Shown one piece after another: positions 45,501 through 58,352 of a DNA stretch of 64,000 nucleotides. Position 1 is the stretch's first letter. Every line of letters starts with the position of its first letter. The position numbers and the translations under genes were made by a program. Below the pieces are notes generated by a model. It worked only from the letters and a program-made list of their open reading frames with translations. It did not search any database and was not told the origin of the DNA. The stretch is from Phoronis australis (taxonomy: Eukaryota; Phoronida; Phoronidae): positions 1,552,896 through 1,616,895 of the forward strand of contig NMRA01000021.1 of assembly GCA_002633005.1 (NCBI GenBank). Reading direction: 5' to 3'.

Positions 45501-46654
45501 TGATTTTGATATGCCAGATGTATAAAAAAATCAAAATTTGAAGCAACGTGGTGGATGGTGCTTAATTTCTAACTAACTCAGGTGCGGATCCAGGATTTTG
45601 AGTTGGGGGTGGAGGCAGGGCAGAGGATCTGGCGTGGGTGACACCAGGGACAAAGATTTTTGATGTAACCCGTCACAAAACTAAACCAGCTACTCATTCA
45701 CCCAGTCAGCCCACCATGGTTTAAGAATTTCAGTGGAAACGCACATAGTTTGAAACACAAAATGCAGAATTTATTGTGGTTTAGAATAGATGTACTGCAT
45801 CTACATGTACAAGGCTATGAATGCCTATGACAATAGACCACTGAAACAGAATTGTGCACGCAAGTTACAAAGTTAGTCGGTGAACTATTATACCAATGCC
45901 ACTCCAATGGTCCTTTAAGTAGAGTAACGGTGCAGGTTCACCTAATTTCCAATGTACACAATGCACAAAGCGGCATGGTGTCAACTATCTAATTATTTTA
46001 ATTTATAATGGTGTATTGCCCGAGTAGTTAATAAAATTTTTGATGCCACTGTAACAGCCGTGAAAGTTAATTTACTAATACTTTTCGATCACTCAGATTC
46101 GTGTTTTTTCGATAGCTTTTAGCGGACTAAGTTTAAAACCAATGTAAGATGTACGCCTGCGCGTCATATGCAGTCATCACAAAATTATAATCAACAACAA
46201 AACCGGCCTAAGATCAATGTTTGTCCAACGACAGGAAGACGGTTCTGATGAAGTTTTTGAATTGGCCGTGCATTTTACAAGCATGACCACATTAAATGAT
46301 CAATTCATGCTACCTTAAACCGCTAGTGGGCATCGCCGTAATGTTTGATGGCACATTTCTAGTAGGGATATAGGCGCCATCTCACCATAACAAAACATTG
46401 AATATTCTTCATATGCTGCAAATTGTCTACTAAAAATAATTTAATGGGATGATGAGAGAAAGACACCAAATGACAAATAACTTCTGAATCAATAAAACTT
46501 ACCAAACGAACCTCGGCTTAATTTAGCAGTCACCAAAAATTCAACCGTTGTTCATTGTATTTTTTGTCATCTGGCTTTTGGTACAGTACTGATATAATAA
46601 TACATGCTCAAGTATTAAACAGTGTAATCCCACAACATGTTAATTTAAAGTTGA
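45501..46654. other. Unrecognised AT-rich sequence with a hAT MITE scrap
   Basis: 45582-45660 (gtgcggatccaggattttgagttggggg) resembles the hAT MITE remnant at 35576. Nothing else is identifiable. Confidence 0.4.
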
Positions 46655-49240
46655 AACCCACTATGAACGGAATTTGAACATGGAGATTTTTGCTATTGCA
46701 ATTTTCATGACTGCTAACAATCGTAGGCGTAGGTCGTGAACATAGGCATCAATTATAAATGATGCGAAATTCCGCCAATAGACAGCCACTTTTAATTAAA
46801 CAAATGAAAATCAATGCAACTCATTTTTGCCGTCCTCACCAAGAAGCACCTGTTCTTGCGAAGCCCAAAATTCAATGCAGTAAAGTTATATCATTTTATT
46901 TTGGATTTTGTACGAGTTGACAGCAATGACCAACCACTGGATTACAAGGAGACATTTTACCATATCTGTTAGAAAATGTGTCACAAAAGGCTTTTACAAT
47001 GCAGAAGATAAACGTGACGAGTACTCGCTATGCAGGTGTGTATAAACTAATGTTGTTAAACTGAATTAAGGTGGATTTAGGTGGTCCGGGCCTCAATGTG
47101 GACGTGACGAAAAGCCCCGTCGTGCTGCTTTCAGGACCTACTCAAACATTTCCCTGCAAGTTCATGGATGCCCCCTTGTGACATTGTTGGCCTATCAATG
47201 CCTTGAACTTTTCAGTGCAAAATACACCGACGACATAATATAATGAAACAATATTACCCCTCATAAGTACAAAGCAATGGCCCTATTTGGACAGACTAAA
47301 CATATTTGCTTGCGGTAATGTCCAGAGCGTTCAAACTATACCTTAAAATTAGGTGAAGCTGTTAAACCAATCATGAACATTTGAAAGCAAAATTCTTGTA
47401 ACGTTGGTGAGTTTACCTGACAATTCATGTGGGTTAACGACCTGGGAATTGCGCTGATGGATGTAACATTGCAAGTATTAAATAAAAGTCAAACAGGGTG
47501 TGGATAAAGTGGTGTTTGTGACACAAGTAAATTGCAAGCTTTTTGGGTCATGGAGCTCTGATATTCACAAAGATATGGTGCTTCTAAATGGGGTTCTATA
47601 ACCAAACTTGGGCATAACATTTTAAAAAGTTATAGATTAGCGTTTACCTGAATGTGGCCATTAACCGGCAGAAAAGTACAATGTAATTAGGCCTACATTG
47701 TATATTAGTGCCTATCATAATAGTTGAGTCCTTTAACTGTTATATCGGCTTCTTTACATATTTTGAAGTCTGTAAATCCCAAAAGAATTGATCATCCCGG
47801 TCTCAGATTTTCAGAGTCCATAAGGGGTAATAAAAGTTATTCTCGGACAGGACAACGAAAGCTTTATGTCAAGCTGTGTTTACTTACACTGGCCGATCGA
47901 CTGGGATATGTGTATTCACGACGAGCAGGGTTGACAAAGTACTGCTGTCACTGACCTTGCATATCAATTCCAAAAGGCTTATTGTATGTGAATGACACCC
48001 ACGATTTATAATGGTTCGCAAGATTCGAAGCCACTATGAGAAATATTCTGATCCACTATTCAGACTAGGTAACCCCTCCTAGTGAAAAATGGTAAATAAT
48101 TACCAATGAATCGGATTCATTCGTGCCATTGTTACCTCCAGTTTTTGTGTAAATCTTTTGTTGAAGTTAATGTCGATGTATTACGGTCTGTACGTAATTT
48201 TGCAGGCATCAACGGTTGTCTATGGAAGACGGTGATTGACTGTACTTGGCCATGTGACATTCAAGAAGTGGCTTATGGGAAGACTCGGGAAGAAAGTGAA
48301 CGTAGCGCCACTATGCACATCTGTGTCAACTTAAAGGTTACGGTTACTGGTTATTTTCTCCATACTTGTATTTTCTATCAAGAGTTAGTTTTTTTTGTCA
48401 ATGCGAACTATGTAGGTCCCTAAAAAATGTAGTCAAGTCGTTTGATCCAACACCACCTTTATGTTGTGCAACAGTTGCAGCTTGCAGCAGCAAAACTTTC
48501 AACTGTTACTTGCAAGAAAAACATTAAAAATTTTCAATTCTTGTGGACACCCTTGTTGTTAGTATTGAAAGTAACTGAGTCTCTTCTCTCTGTTACAGTC
48601 TCTCAAGATCCTCGATAAAGAAATCGGATCTGTAACCCAGTGGTGATGAGACTATCCAACTTAACCCTAGAATCAGATATTGATAATATCCAATGTGACT
48701 ATGAGTTTTACGTTGACGCCTCTGTGAAAGGCTTTGGAGGATACCTTCTGACAATGAAAACTGAACTGCATGAAAATCCTATTTTGTGGATAAAAGAACC
48801 ATGGCCTGATAATGTTCTTTATTCCTACACCAGGCCGTTCATTCCGACGACTTTCCTCGAGTTCTACAGCATTTTGGCTACTGTGTACACGTGAAAAGGA
48901 AAAATTATGAATAAGAACATCTTATGCTGGTGTGACAATCAAACTGCCGTCGACATTGTGAACAAGGGTCTATTCATGTCAGCGCCAGCGAAGCTTAACA
49001 AGTATTTCAAACTCTTCCAGTTACTCAGAGGTACGTGCGTCAAGTCTAACATCACGCTTGTTGCAAGGCACGTGATCAGAATTGAAAACGTTGCAGCAGA
49101 CTCATTGAGCAGATTCGACGTGGAGGCATTCCGTGCAATGTACCCCAATGCTATGTATAAGGCAACAAAGACTAAGAAGCTGCTGTTCTTGTCACGGTTG
49201 ATTCCGAAATCACCAAGTGATGACATTGGTTAAGATTTAT
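46655..49240 (+). pseudogene. Second copy of the dsRBD/RNase H gene, decayed
   Basis: Aligns with 23397-26475, so exons a and b are absent. Exon c' (about 46904-47035) has lost its acceptor AG and contains a frame-changing 2-nt difference followed by TAG. Exon d' (48206-48336) is intact (TWPCDIQEVAYGKTREES). Exon e' (48599-49233) has lost one A (aaagaaatcgg instead of aaaagaaatcgg), shifting the frame before the RNase H part, and a TGG to TGA change at about 48892-48894. Catalytic motifs CWCDNQTAVDIVNKG and ENVAADSLSR are still legible. It lacks the 498-bp transposon found in copy 1. Confidence 0.88.
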
Positions 49241-51969
49241 AACAAAAAACTACTAAACTAAGTTTTTTATTGTAGAATGTCGTTTCTGTTACATTCTGAG
49301 TAGCACCAGTTCAGTTGAATGACTTACCAAGCGTTTTGTAGACAATCATGTTTTTCCGAGATGATTCTAGAGTTATAGAACGTGCAATAACTTACAAGGC
49401 TCATAAAATAAAAATCAAAACATTTTTTTTTTAAAAATACACTTGTCTGTATTGTCTCATTTCTTTTTCAGTGTTCTCAAATCTCACTGGTCGTATTACA
49501 ATTGAATCCGACTTCCAGTGGTTATTTGCTTAAATATTTCATTTCCGTTTTTCCTCATCTCATATTTGTCTCATCATTCAAAGTGTGCACCTAAGTTTGA
49601 ATGAAGCCATTTGGTATTCAGAAACTCCCTAACCCAATGCACAGGTTTCCCACGAGTCATTGACACTGTTACACACACTGAGTTGTGATTCGTTGATTGC
49701 TAGCCAATCCTGTTCCGGTATTTTGCATGTTTTGGAATTTTCTCTGTATTGTACCTGTAGCTATCCTGTCATTCCCTGAATAAAGCTGGACAATGGTGGA
49801 TGCTTTGCTGTCAAAACATGTCACTATATTTTACACTAGTTGATGTCTTTATTTAAACTTTACTTGTGTTTGTCAGTGCGAGATCATTCACCTACACTGT
49901 ATTAAATAGTTTGAAATCGTGCACAGGTTCCAGTATGTCACATCTGCCTAACTTCGATATCGTGTTTCTTTTAAAATGCACCGAAACATGATAACATCTC
50001 ACACACAAAGCTTCAAACTACAAATGACAATTCAGACTGACATCCTTTCAACTGGAGGTTGTATTATAGTTTCTTAATCTTCCTGGGAGTTGTTATTCAT
50101 CATTAAATTGCTACATAGGCCAACTACTGTGACAGTTCACGCCTTGCCGCCTTGAAACGCAATTAAAATCCTTCAAAGCTGAAATGTACAAGGCTAATTA
50201 GGGCAGATGTTACAGATGACAACTTTAGTTAGATGTACTACATTGCTTCCATAGCTCAAAATGAATCTTCAATAAATGCATGGTCTCGAGTAGGCCTAAT
50301 AACGAACTGTTATTTGTTGCCGAAACTTCAGACTTCGACTCCGAGTTGGGATTAAGTTAAAACAAATTGATCAAGATTAGTGGATAAAATCAAATGTCAC
50401 GTTGTGATTTGACAATAAGTTTATTGTACTTACCCAGAATCTACAATTATGAACAGACAAAATTCCACGTCCTACTTAAGTGTTGCTCATACAATTGAGG
50501 CCAGGTGTGTAAAAACACGTCAACTTCTTGAGTTACAATTCCCGAGTAGTTTTCCAGGTAAACTGGAAAATTTTGGAATTTGACAAAGCTTTGACACACA
50601 AAACCGTGACTAAACATTTCTTTTCCACAAGAATAGTTATCGGTAAATGTCAATAAAATTTCAGCTTGCCCCGGTGTTGTACTTCGTACTTTCTCGAAGT
50701 TGCGCCAACTTTCCACCAGTGTCGATTAATTTCACAAACATATAGGGGGAAGGCAAAGTAACTTCACATTGGATTCTAATCTTCCACTAAAATGCTTTTT
50801 AATCACAACAAAGTTTTAATTAAACTTACTCTGACAAGAACTTCTTCCAAATGTGGCAGGTTCTAATGGAGTTCTTTCGAAGTCCAGTTTATTTTGGAAA
50901 CTACTGTACATACGAATGGGTACACATGCGCGGATGTGGTTACCAAATATTGGTGTAAATTGTGGCAATAAAATCTTACCTTTAGGTCAATTATGAACGT
51001 AAAGAACGAAACAATATTGTTTATGTTACATTTCTATATTTCTAAATTATACAAGCAAGCAGTCTTTCGCATAATGTGACATTTAAGACTCACCATCGTC
51101 TTTATTACTTAGTAAAAGCATTGATTGTGCATAGTACATGCACACCAATTTCAAAATGACCCAACCACATTAAAATACATGATAGAGATGTGTAAAGATA
51201 ACATTAGTTAAAACTAAGAGTGCAGCGTGAATAAATCGAATTAACTGGACCTGAAACAAATACTGCGCATGGCACGTTTAAGCAATATAGCTATCAATCT
51301 CTCATTCAAAAGCCAGCAGCAGACTGTCTATTCTGTGTATAGTTCTGTACAGCTGTAACCCTCGGAAGCACAAGATTAATGACACTTTACTGGCCGTTAT
51401 CACTTAAAAAGCATTAAGTTCTTACTAAGCTGCCAATATTGAATTCTTAACAAAAAAACGTTTCGGGGTTTGAAAGCATTACAAGCTGAATTGTTGAACC
51501 ATCGACAGAGTCAAAGGCAATGCAGACATGCGCTATATTGGAATTTTAGAGTAAGCCAAGGCGAATAAAGTTTGATAACTTTTCTAGGGTCGCTAATTGT
51601 TTCCATGTTCCTTTTGGTATTGGAAATAAAGTTATTGTTACTGTAAGGAAAGTATGAGAAACATTTCATGAGAGTGAACTGCCTAGATCCCAGGTACACC
51701 ATTTACATATTAGATAAATTATTTTTACAGCCATTCATGAAACCGTGCGTTTCATAGTTTTTGCCGAATATGGACATAATTAAGGTTGCACATTTCCACG
51801 ACTTCAGGCTACTTAGACACGTGTTTTAGTTGATTAAAATTAAACTTGAATGCTCAATGTACATGACCTCAGATCTAACAGCCTCAAGCTGAGTCAAAAT
51901 ATAGTTGCAACATAACACAGACCCATAAAGCAATGTTCAATTTGTTCAATGTGCTTATCAGAGAACAGT
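49241..51969. repeat. Duplicated flank, unit C
   Basis: No gene. Aligns with 26479-28464 and, without the array, with 33917-34557; part also matches 35700-37010. Near 51215 (gttaaaactaagagtgcagc) it gives the uninterrupted version of the array insertion site. Confidence 0.8.
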
Positions 51970-53898
51970 TCAAATATCAATGTACTTGAACACTTTCAAG
52001 TTACCACTGCTGTACTCCAAGACGGCCACTTCACCAGGACCAGTAACATCAAGGTCAATAGGCCTGCTGACGTCATCACATGTGATGAGCACACGTGGGT
52101 GCTCTGACTGATCTGACATTAACACAACCTGGTTACTACCATGGTCAGCAACAAGAATGCGACCCCACTCATCAACACATACACCACGTGGAGATGCACT
52201 CAGTTGTCTACTGAATGTTTTAACTATGACTGGCTGCTTAAAGTCAATAACGTGTACACGACCTTGACCATAATCACTCACCACCAGATGTCCCTCGTTG
52301 TCTACACACACGTACCGTGGTGTGAATGTGGTCAGTCCAAGTGACTCCTTAGTGATCACTTTATTAACGTTACATTCAAAGTCAGCAATAAGAAGTCGTC
52401 CACCACCACCATCTGCCACAATAATCTGGTCATCATAACATGTAATACCACTCAGACCACTAAACACATTGGGTGTGACCTTCATCACCTGACCTTTACT
52501 ATTGTACCTCACCACACCTCGAATACCATGATAAGTAACAAAAATATCACCCTTGTCAGTACATGTTACACCAAAAGGGTACTTCAGGTTATGTTGACCT
52601 TGATCCACCTCAAACAGCAAACTACCACTAGATCTGTCAAACACTTTAACTTGATGACTGTTCCAATGAGCAGTAATCAACCAGTCGTCATTCACTGTCA
52701 GACCATAAGAATGATTGCCTCCCATATCGTAGTTGTGCACCAGTGTCACTTCCTCCCTTATATCAGGCTGACGACATCTCTCTGACACCCATGATTCCAC
52801 ACGCTTTTTCTCATGCTCTGTCACTGTCTTCCTTCTCAAATCAGGGATTTTCAAAGTGGGCGGATCCTGTCTGAACCCTGGTTTAACCACATCTTTTCCC
52901 AGCTTCTGAATGTCCAGGTTCTCCAGCCGCGCTTTAATGTCCTGAAATTGCTGAAGTTTTTCAACATCCTGTGCCGAGTCGATGATTTTTTGGCAGAATT
53001 TCAAAGTGCTACTTATGTTCACTCTGCTGAACTCAGCTTCATTGTACGCCATCTCAGCTTGTTTGCGGGCTTTTGCAATCTCCACTTTCAGTTCCGCAAT
53101 CGACTGATTCATCTTTGATTCAATTTCAACCAGAATGTCCTCTTTAAATGTGTTGTACACTTGTTGTATTTCGTTAATCAGCCGTTCTTCTTCTTCAACA
53201 AGATTGTCTAACACTTTCTTCCATTCTGCAGACAACATGATGGAATGATCTGAAGCCATTGTCCAGGGCTTCAGTAAACCTTTCATGACTTCAACAGCTT
53301 CCGCTGCAGCTTCTTCTACATTTTTCATTTCATGTTGTTTATGTTCAAGCATTGCGCACAAGAGACACAGAGGTTTTACGCAGTTCTCGCAGTAAATCTT
53401 CAACAACTCGCCAGCGTGTTTTGAGCAGTGGACTTGCTGGAACGTGCTAATTTCCTCCAAGTGCTGACCGCTCGTGACTTCCTCCAAACTGACCACATGG
53501 TGACCAACAGTCAGTTTAGTTAAACAATGAATGTCCGCACAACGTTGACAAAGATGGTCTCTACACTGAATGCACATCGATGTCGCTGAGTTGTCCCTAC
53601 CTTGAAGCTTACAAACATCACATTTGACTTCTCGCACTACTGGAAATAACTCACTTATCTGGATCAGATGGAGGTTACGTTTGAACCCTGTCACACCATC
53701 TGGAGGGACCTTGAATAACAACGTGCACACTGGACACGGGAAGGAACCATCTGCTTGTTTGTCATTCATGTGCTGCTCAATGCATTTTTCACAGAACGAG
53801 TGGAGGCATGGCAAACAGCGTGGATCTGTGATACGTTCTAAACAAATTGGACACTCAAGTATTCGCTGAAAGTTTTCTTCGTCCGTGCATTCAGCCAT
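51970..53898 (-). CDS. TRIM-family E3 ubiquitin ligase with NHL propeller (paralog C)
   Basis: Same length (642 aa) and architecture as the gene at 37214-39142: RING C16/C19/C31/H33/C36/C39/C55/C58, B-box 1 (CDVCKLQG ... CIQC ... CQRC), B-box 2 (CSKHAGELLKIYCENC), coiled coil (LVEEEERLINEIQQVYNTFK) and NHL propeller (LKYPFGVTCTDKGDIFVTYH, GVCVDEWGRILVADHGSNQV). The start Met again sits three bases after a splice acceptor (tctattacag), so the 18 open codons upstream are intron. The RING and B-box 2 are nearly identical to paralog B, while the propeller is more diverged and closer to the pseudogene at 34558-35390 (FGVTCT.KGDIFVTY). All zinc ligands intact; likely functional. Confidence 0.92.
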   Translation of the reverse strand: MAECTDEENFQRILECPICLERITDPRCLPCLHSFCEKCIEQHMNDKQADGSFPCPVCTLLFKVPPDGVTGFKRNLHLIQISELFPVVREVKCDVCKLQGRDNSATSMCIQCRDHLCQRCADIHCLTKLTVGHHVVSLEEVTSGQHLEEISTFQQVHCSKHAGELLKIYCENCVKPLCLLCAMLEHKQHEMKNVEEAAAEAVEVMKGLLKPWTMASDHSIMLSAEWKKVLDNLVEEEERLINEIQQVYNTFKEDILVEIESKMNQSIAELKVEIAKARKQAEMAYNEAEFSRVNISSTLKFCQKIIDSAQDVEKLQQFQDIKARLENLDIQKLGKDVVKPGFRQDPPTLKIPDLRRKTVTEHEKKRVESWVSERCRQPDIREEVTLVHNYDMGGNHSYGLTVNDDWLITAHWNSHQVKVFDRSSGSLLFEVDQGQHNLKYPFGVTCTDKGDIFVTYHGIRGVVRYNSKGQVMKVTPNVFSGLSGITCYDDQIIVADGGGGRLLIADFECNVNKVITKESLGLTTFTPRYVCVDNEGHLVVSDYGQGRVHVIDFKQPVIVKTFSRQLSASPRGVCVDEWGRILVADHGSNQVVLMSDQSEHPRVLITCDDVSRPIDLDVTGPGEVAVLEYSSGNLKVFKYIDI

Positions 53899-56800
53899 TG
53901 TCTGTAATAGAAATTTGGAAAAATAAAATATAACCAATATGTTAGTTTGCATACATTATACGTAAATGATGGACTTCAAGCATTAGTGTAACATGGACCA
54001 ATACAGATAACATTATACCAGATTTCGTTACACTACCAATTAATAATTTGTTCTGAATGGCTAAAACACCATCAGATCGTTTTTAAAAGTTATGTAAGAG
54101 CCTAGAGAAGTGCTCAAATTCAGCAAAATATCAGATTCATAACTTTCAGATACTACACTTTAGGCACTTTTAACCAAAACACTGTTAGGAATTTAGACAT
54201 TATCAAAAATAGCACTTTGATGATTTTTACTAACAAATGTATAAAAAGAAATTATTTGTGGTGACTTCAATTTAGTTCAAACTATAAGCACCAGAACAAT
54301 TCCATAAAGCAAAAGAATGAATACAAGAACAAATGAATCTTTTTGATGTAAAAAAATCTGATTAAAATAATTACAAGGAGGATTAAAAGCTGAAACCACA
54401 ATAACGCAAACAAGAACAGTTTTTCTAATGCTTCTAATACTCGCTACCAATTTATAATGACGATACAGCGGAAGATGTGCAAATAATGAAATTCAATTTA
54501 GAATTGATGATAACATTATATTCAGATGTATTATTTATGGAGAGAAGAGAACAGACAATTGCTTAATCGGTGAATAAAAAGAATCTACGAGTCTCAGACA
54601 GAAAGGAAAAAAAACGGAAATTGGTCGAATACCGGCCGTCGACCAGTCGTCTAGCCTACCAGCAGCTGACCAGCAACGGTCGGCTAGGAGCCGTCTGCTG
54701 AGTCGGCTCTGTGGTCGACACTTGGGTCGGCTAAGTGGTCGCCTAGCGTAGACGACCAATTCGGATTAAGCGTGTCCTTGGTCGGCAATTACCATTTTAT
54801 GACTTAGCGGGTGAACTTTGGCCAAACAAACATTTAACTGTTCGCTGTTCGTTCACCAGTGGCAACTCTGGTCTTGACATCGGTTTATCAACTTTTGTTC
54901 AACTTTTGAAAGGAGGTAAAATCAAATCAACCTACAAATACGAAGTGCGTGACATTACACCAGCCTAAAACTTTATGTTGAATTAATGACGGCATGGTAA
55001 AATCAAACGTTACGTGATATCGCAGAAACATAATTTCTAACTTTAGATATGAGATTTTTAATACAGTACATTATGCATAAAAAACAAGCACGAAATTTGA
55101 AATTTTACAATAAATTGTATAAAAATTAGAATACAACGCTTGATGTTTTCATGACGCGGAATGCTCAACAAGCAGCACGTATTTTCGCTCATCCGTTATT
55201 GCTCTTGATCATCACTTCATCACGCTGTATATTGCGCTTTACCACAGATAATTATTGTTTATTTCTGTATAATTTCTTAATGTGTTGGTACAGCAATAGA
55301 ACCCAAATTTATTTTAGGAACAACATAAACAATGGTTTGAACATAGCGCCGATATTAAGATCATAGGCGTATAAAAACGGAAGAATGTGATAGGTTTATA
55401 GAGTCGTCCATCATCCATCATCATTCAGAATTTGTTGCCATTTTCGTAGTAAAAAATCGTTTCGAAGCTAGAGCCATCTTATCTAGCCAGCTAGCTGTAT
55501 GAAGACTATTTTCAAAATACAGCAAGGTGCCACTGTGTATTGAGCTCAAACAGATCTCGAAATTTCACACAGCCCGGATAGTTACATGTACGCTCGTCAC
55601 CTCGTCGTGAAGCTTGAATCAACAGGAGCTTAAGACCGGCGGGTGTGCATGCAAAATCTGGAAGTCAATTGACATTCAACTTGCCCGTTACGGCCGTTTA
55701 AGCGAAAAACATCCGACGTCATCTTCTTGCGTAATTCTCCCGGTTGCCTCTTGTAACGAAAAAACGTATGTCGTCGTTTTGAAAAGAGTTCATTCGTGAC
55801 ACGCGCCACTTCCAAAATGTTTTCGACATCTCCCATTAGATGATGACAACATCTAGGAAAATTTGTTCTAAAATTCGGTTTACTGATATCAAAATTCCAA
55901 AAACATATAATGAAGTGAAACCAATTCTGATCATTTGTTGTGACGTTTACGCAACCTCGAGGGAGAACGTTTGATTGCCCAGTGAAGAATCTGGGAAAAA
56001 TAAAATGGCTAATAGGTGACGCAATATTTCATTGTGTCGAAAGTCGATGCAAAAGATCAAACCATAACTTTAGCAACAAAATAATTGTAGGAAAACAATT
56101 TTTTAACGCTGGTAAATAATTTATATTACTCTAGAAAGAGTTTATTGGGTCAGTTTTTACCCACAACGGCGCAAAATTGTATATTCAATTTAGTAAATAG
56201 CTTCGCACCAAGGCTAGAGCCTTCCGAGCCTTTTGGCGTAAGAACACAATACTTGGCGTTTCACGTATACTCCAAGAGGTAAAACTTTGAAAATAATACT
56301 TTCGGGGTAACTTGGTACATATAATCCTAAAGAAAGTAGTCTGTGTTTTCATGTAGAGCGTAAAAATGATTAACCCAGTGATTCAAAAAGAACACTCTCG
56401 CAAACGAAAATGCACACAATTTTCAGTTCTATTACACAGGTTAAAAAACAACTTCTATAAGTTTCTTGCATCGATTCTAGTGATCACCAGGGCAAGTCAA
56501 AACTCTTAAGGGGGCGCAATTTCAAACCTTTGGCATGAATCAGTGTTATAAAAATGGATTTAGACCGACGTTTATTCATCAACAATGTAGACACAACAGT
56601 TACAGACACTGACTGTAGAATCCAGACCTTAATTGTTACAGTAAACTTGTTTATAACATTGAATTAGATTCCAGACATGTACATCTGTCACACTCACTAA
56701 ACTTACATGACGTAGTCTAAAATACTGACTTGAAGATATCATCAAAAATGTTTGTGTTGTACTTCACAAAAATTCCACTATCATCATATGAAACAAAACT

Positions 56801-57760
56801 TGTCTACAATTCACAGAAAATTATTTGTCTAACTTTTTCAAACTGAAAATTAAAATTCTCTGCATACAACTGTACGTCTGCTAATTTCCTCATCAAACAA
56901 AAAGAAAGAAATTGACTAGTCAAGCAGTGAAAGACCCCATTGCGACCTCACACTTGATGGATTTATTACTATTCTAGTCAGAAACAATATAAATCACAAT
57001 TATACAAAATGTTGGTCTCAAATGGATTTGCCCTTGGCATTCTATGGATACATGTATGAGCCCTTAGAAATCATGTATGTGTAGCTTTTATTTAAGAGTG
57101 GAAAATGTGTTTTCAATCCTCCTAGTGTGAAGTTTAGGTGGACAATGGAGTTTTACATCCATGCTGTACCAGTTTAAGGCTGTCATACTTAAGAGTGTTT
57201 CGGGGAGATTTACTAGCAGCTTTCAGCTCTCATAGGAACATTGACTTGTGTATAGTGATCTAATAATTTAGGTGAGCAAGTGGAGTTAAACGTACAGTCC
57301 CGTAATTCAAAAAGACAATTTCAGTATGACAAAGAAAATTACTTATCTCAAGAATTTGATGTACTGTATAGACTCACGTATACACAATCTAGCTTTGAGA
57401 GTTAAAGATAAGAATAAATACTATATAAATAAGCCCTTGCAGCAAATATGTGTACCTAATGGAGACGGTCTCAAGGTGCAGTGAAAGACTTCTTCGGTCC
57501 GATTTGACCATAGTTTCAAGAGCATTGTAAGACATGCGCTTTCATTAGGATGTGTGCACCAGTAAATATTCTTATGGAAATCTCCAACATAACAACAAGC
57601 GATGAAGTCAATCTCTCAATTAGCTCAGATGTGTGTGGCGAATATCCAGTTAACGCGGTTACTATGTTGTGGATGCACATCTCTCTATTCCCGCTAGGAT
57701 TCAGCTTGTGGTTTTCCTATGGCAGTGTTCATTATGACTGTGTGCGGCCTGAGCGGAGAT
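53899..57760. repeat. Upstream flank of TRIM gene C with a 2-kb insertion
   Basis: 53899-54600 and about 56620-57760 match the flank of TRIM gene B. The 54600-56620 block is absent there; part of it (55580-56100) is related to 16.2-16.9 kb upstream of PARP3. A 57550 open frame (MCAPVNILMEISNI...) parallels 41190. Otherwise no gene. Confidence 0.7.
54609..54765. repeat. GC-rich island of imperfect gtcg/cggct repeats
   Basis: Multiple gtcggct, gtcgac, gtcgtct and agccgtct words give a locally GC-rich, partly self-complementary stretch in AT-rich surroundings, near the start of the unit-C-specific insertion. The arginine/serine-rich frame on the minus strand is compositional. Confidence 0.55.
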
Positions 57761-57882
57761 TGTTACGCCATTGCATTGTTATTCGTACGACTGGTGGGAG
57801 CCCTTCCGGTTCCGCCTCGTTGTAGTGTCGGCTGCAAATTAAACTGGTTAAACTTACAACTCTTTGTCTAGTTTATCTGACG
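57761..57882 (+). repeat. 5' LTR
   Basis: About 120 bp sharing gccattgcattgttattcgt and ttaaacttacaactc...gtctagtttatct with 62179-62298. The exact borders are uncertain because the host site also contains tgttac. Confidence 0.75.
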
Positions 57883-57896
57883 TGGTGGCAGCGACA
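57883..57896 (+). other. Primer-binding-site-like sequence
   Basis: tggtggcagcga directly after the 5' LTR, the expected place for tRNA priming. The tRNA cannot be named with confidence. Confidence 0.5.
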
Positions 57897-58061
57897 TGGC
57901 TACAACCCGAGCTCCAAAACAGTGGCCGCTCTCTAAAAATGAGACTATTACTTTATTTTATAGCTAGAGGCAGAATTTATTATACATCCTTTCATTGGAC
58001 CCTCACTTTGCGCCATTTCTTGTCGACGGCGTTAGTTGGCTAAAAAACAGCCGCTGCTCCA

Positions 58062-58352
58062 TTGCGTGGTCTGACCGACAACCCCGACGACACCCCTGAA
58101 CCACAGCGGCGTTCTGCTCACATGAAACTGGCTCATATAGAACTCATGCTGGGACAAATTGCTAATTTTTGTCTCGTCATATCCCGTAATTCTGTCGTGA
58201 AGTCATCCACCTCTGTCCAGGAGATTTGGCAGGAAATCCGCCAACATTTCGGATTCGCTTCCACAGGAGCACATTTCTTAGACGTTGGACTCTTATCATT
58301 AGATCCAAATGAACGTCCCGAAGACCTATTCCAGCGCCTCACTGCTTTTTGA
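58062..58352 (+). pseudogene. Ty3 gag fragment
   Basis: [31 protein letters not shown] and [14 protein letters not shown] look like the capsid region of Ty3/Gypsy Gag. The frame breaks at 58352 and continues in another frame (FEDNLLT...). Confidence 0.65.

Noticed and set aside
53899-53952. Upstream Met giving a 660-aa TRIM protein
   Set aside because: Same reason: intron sequence before tctattacag.
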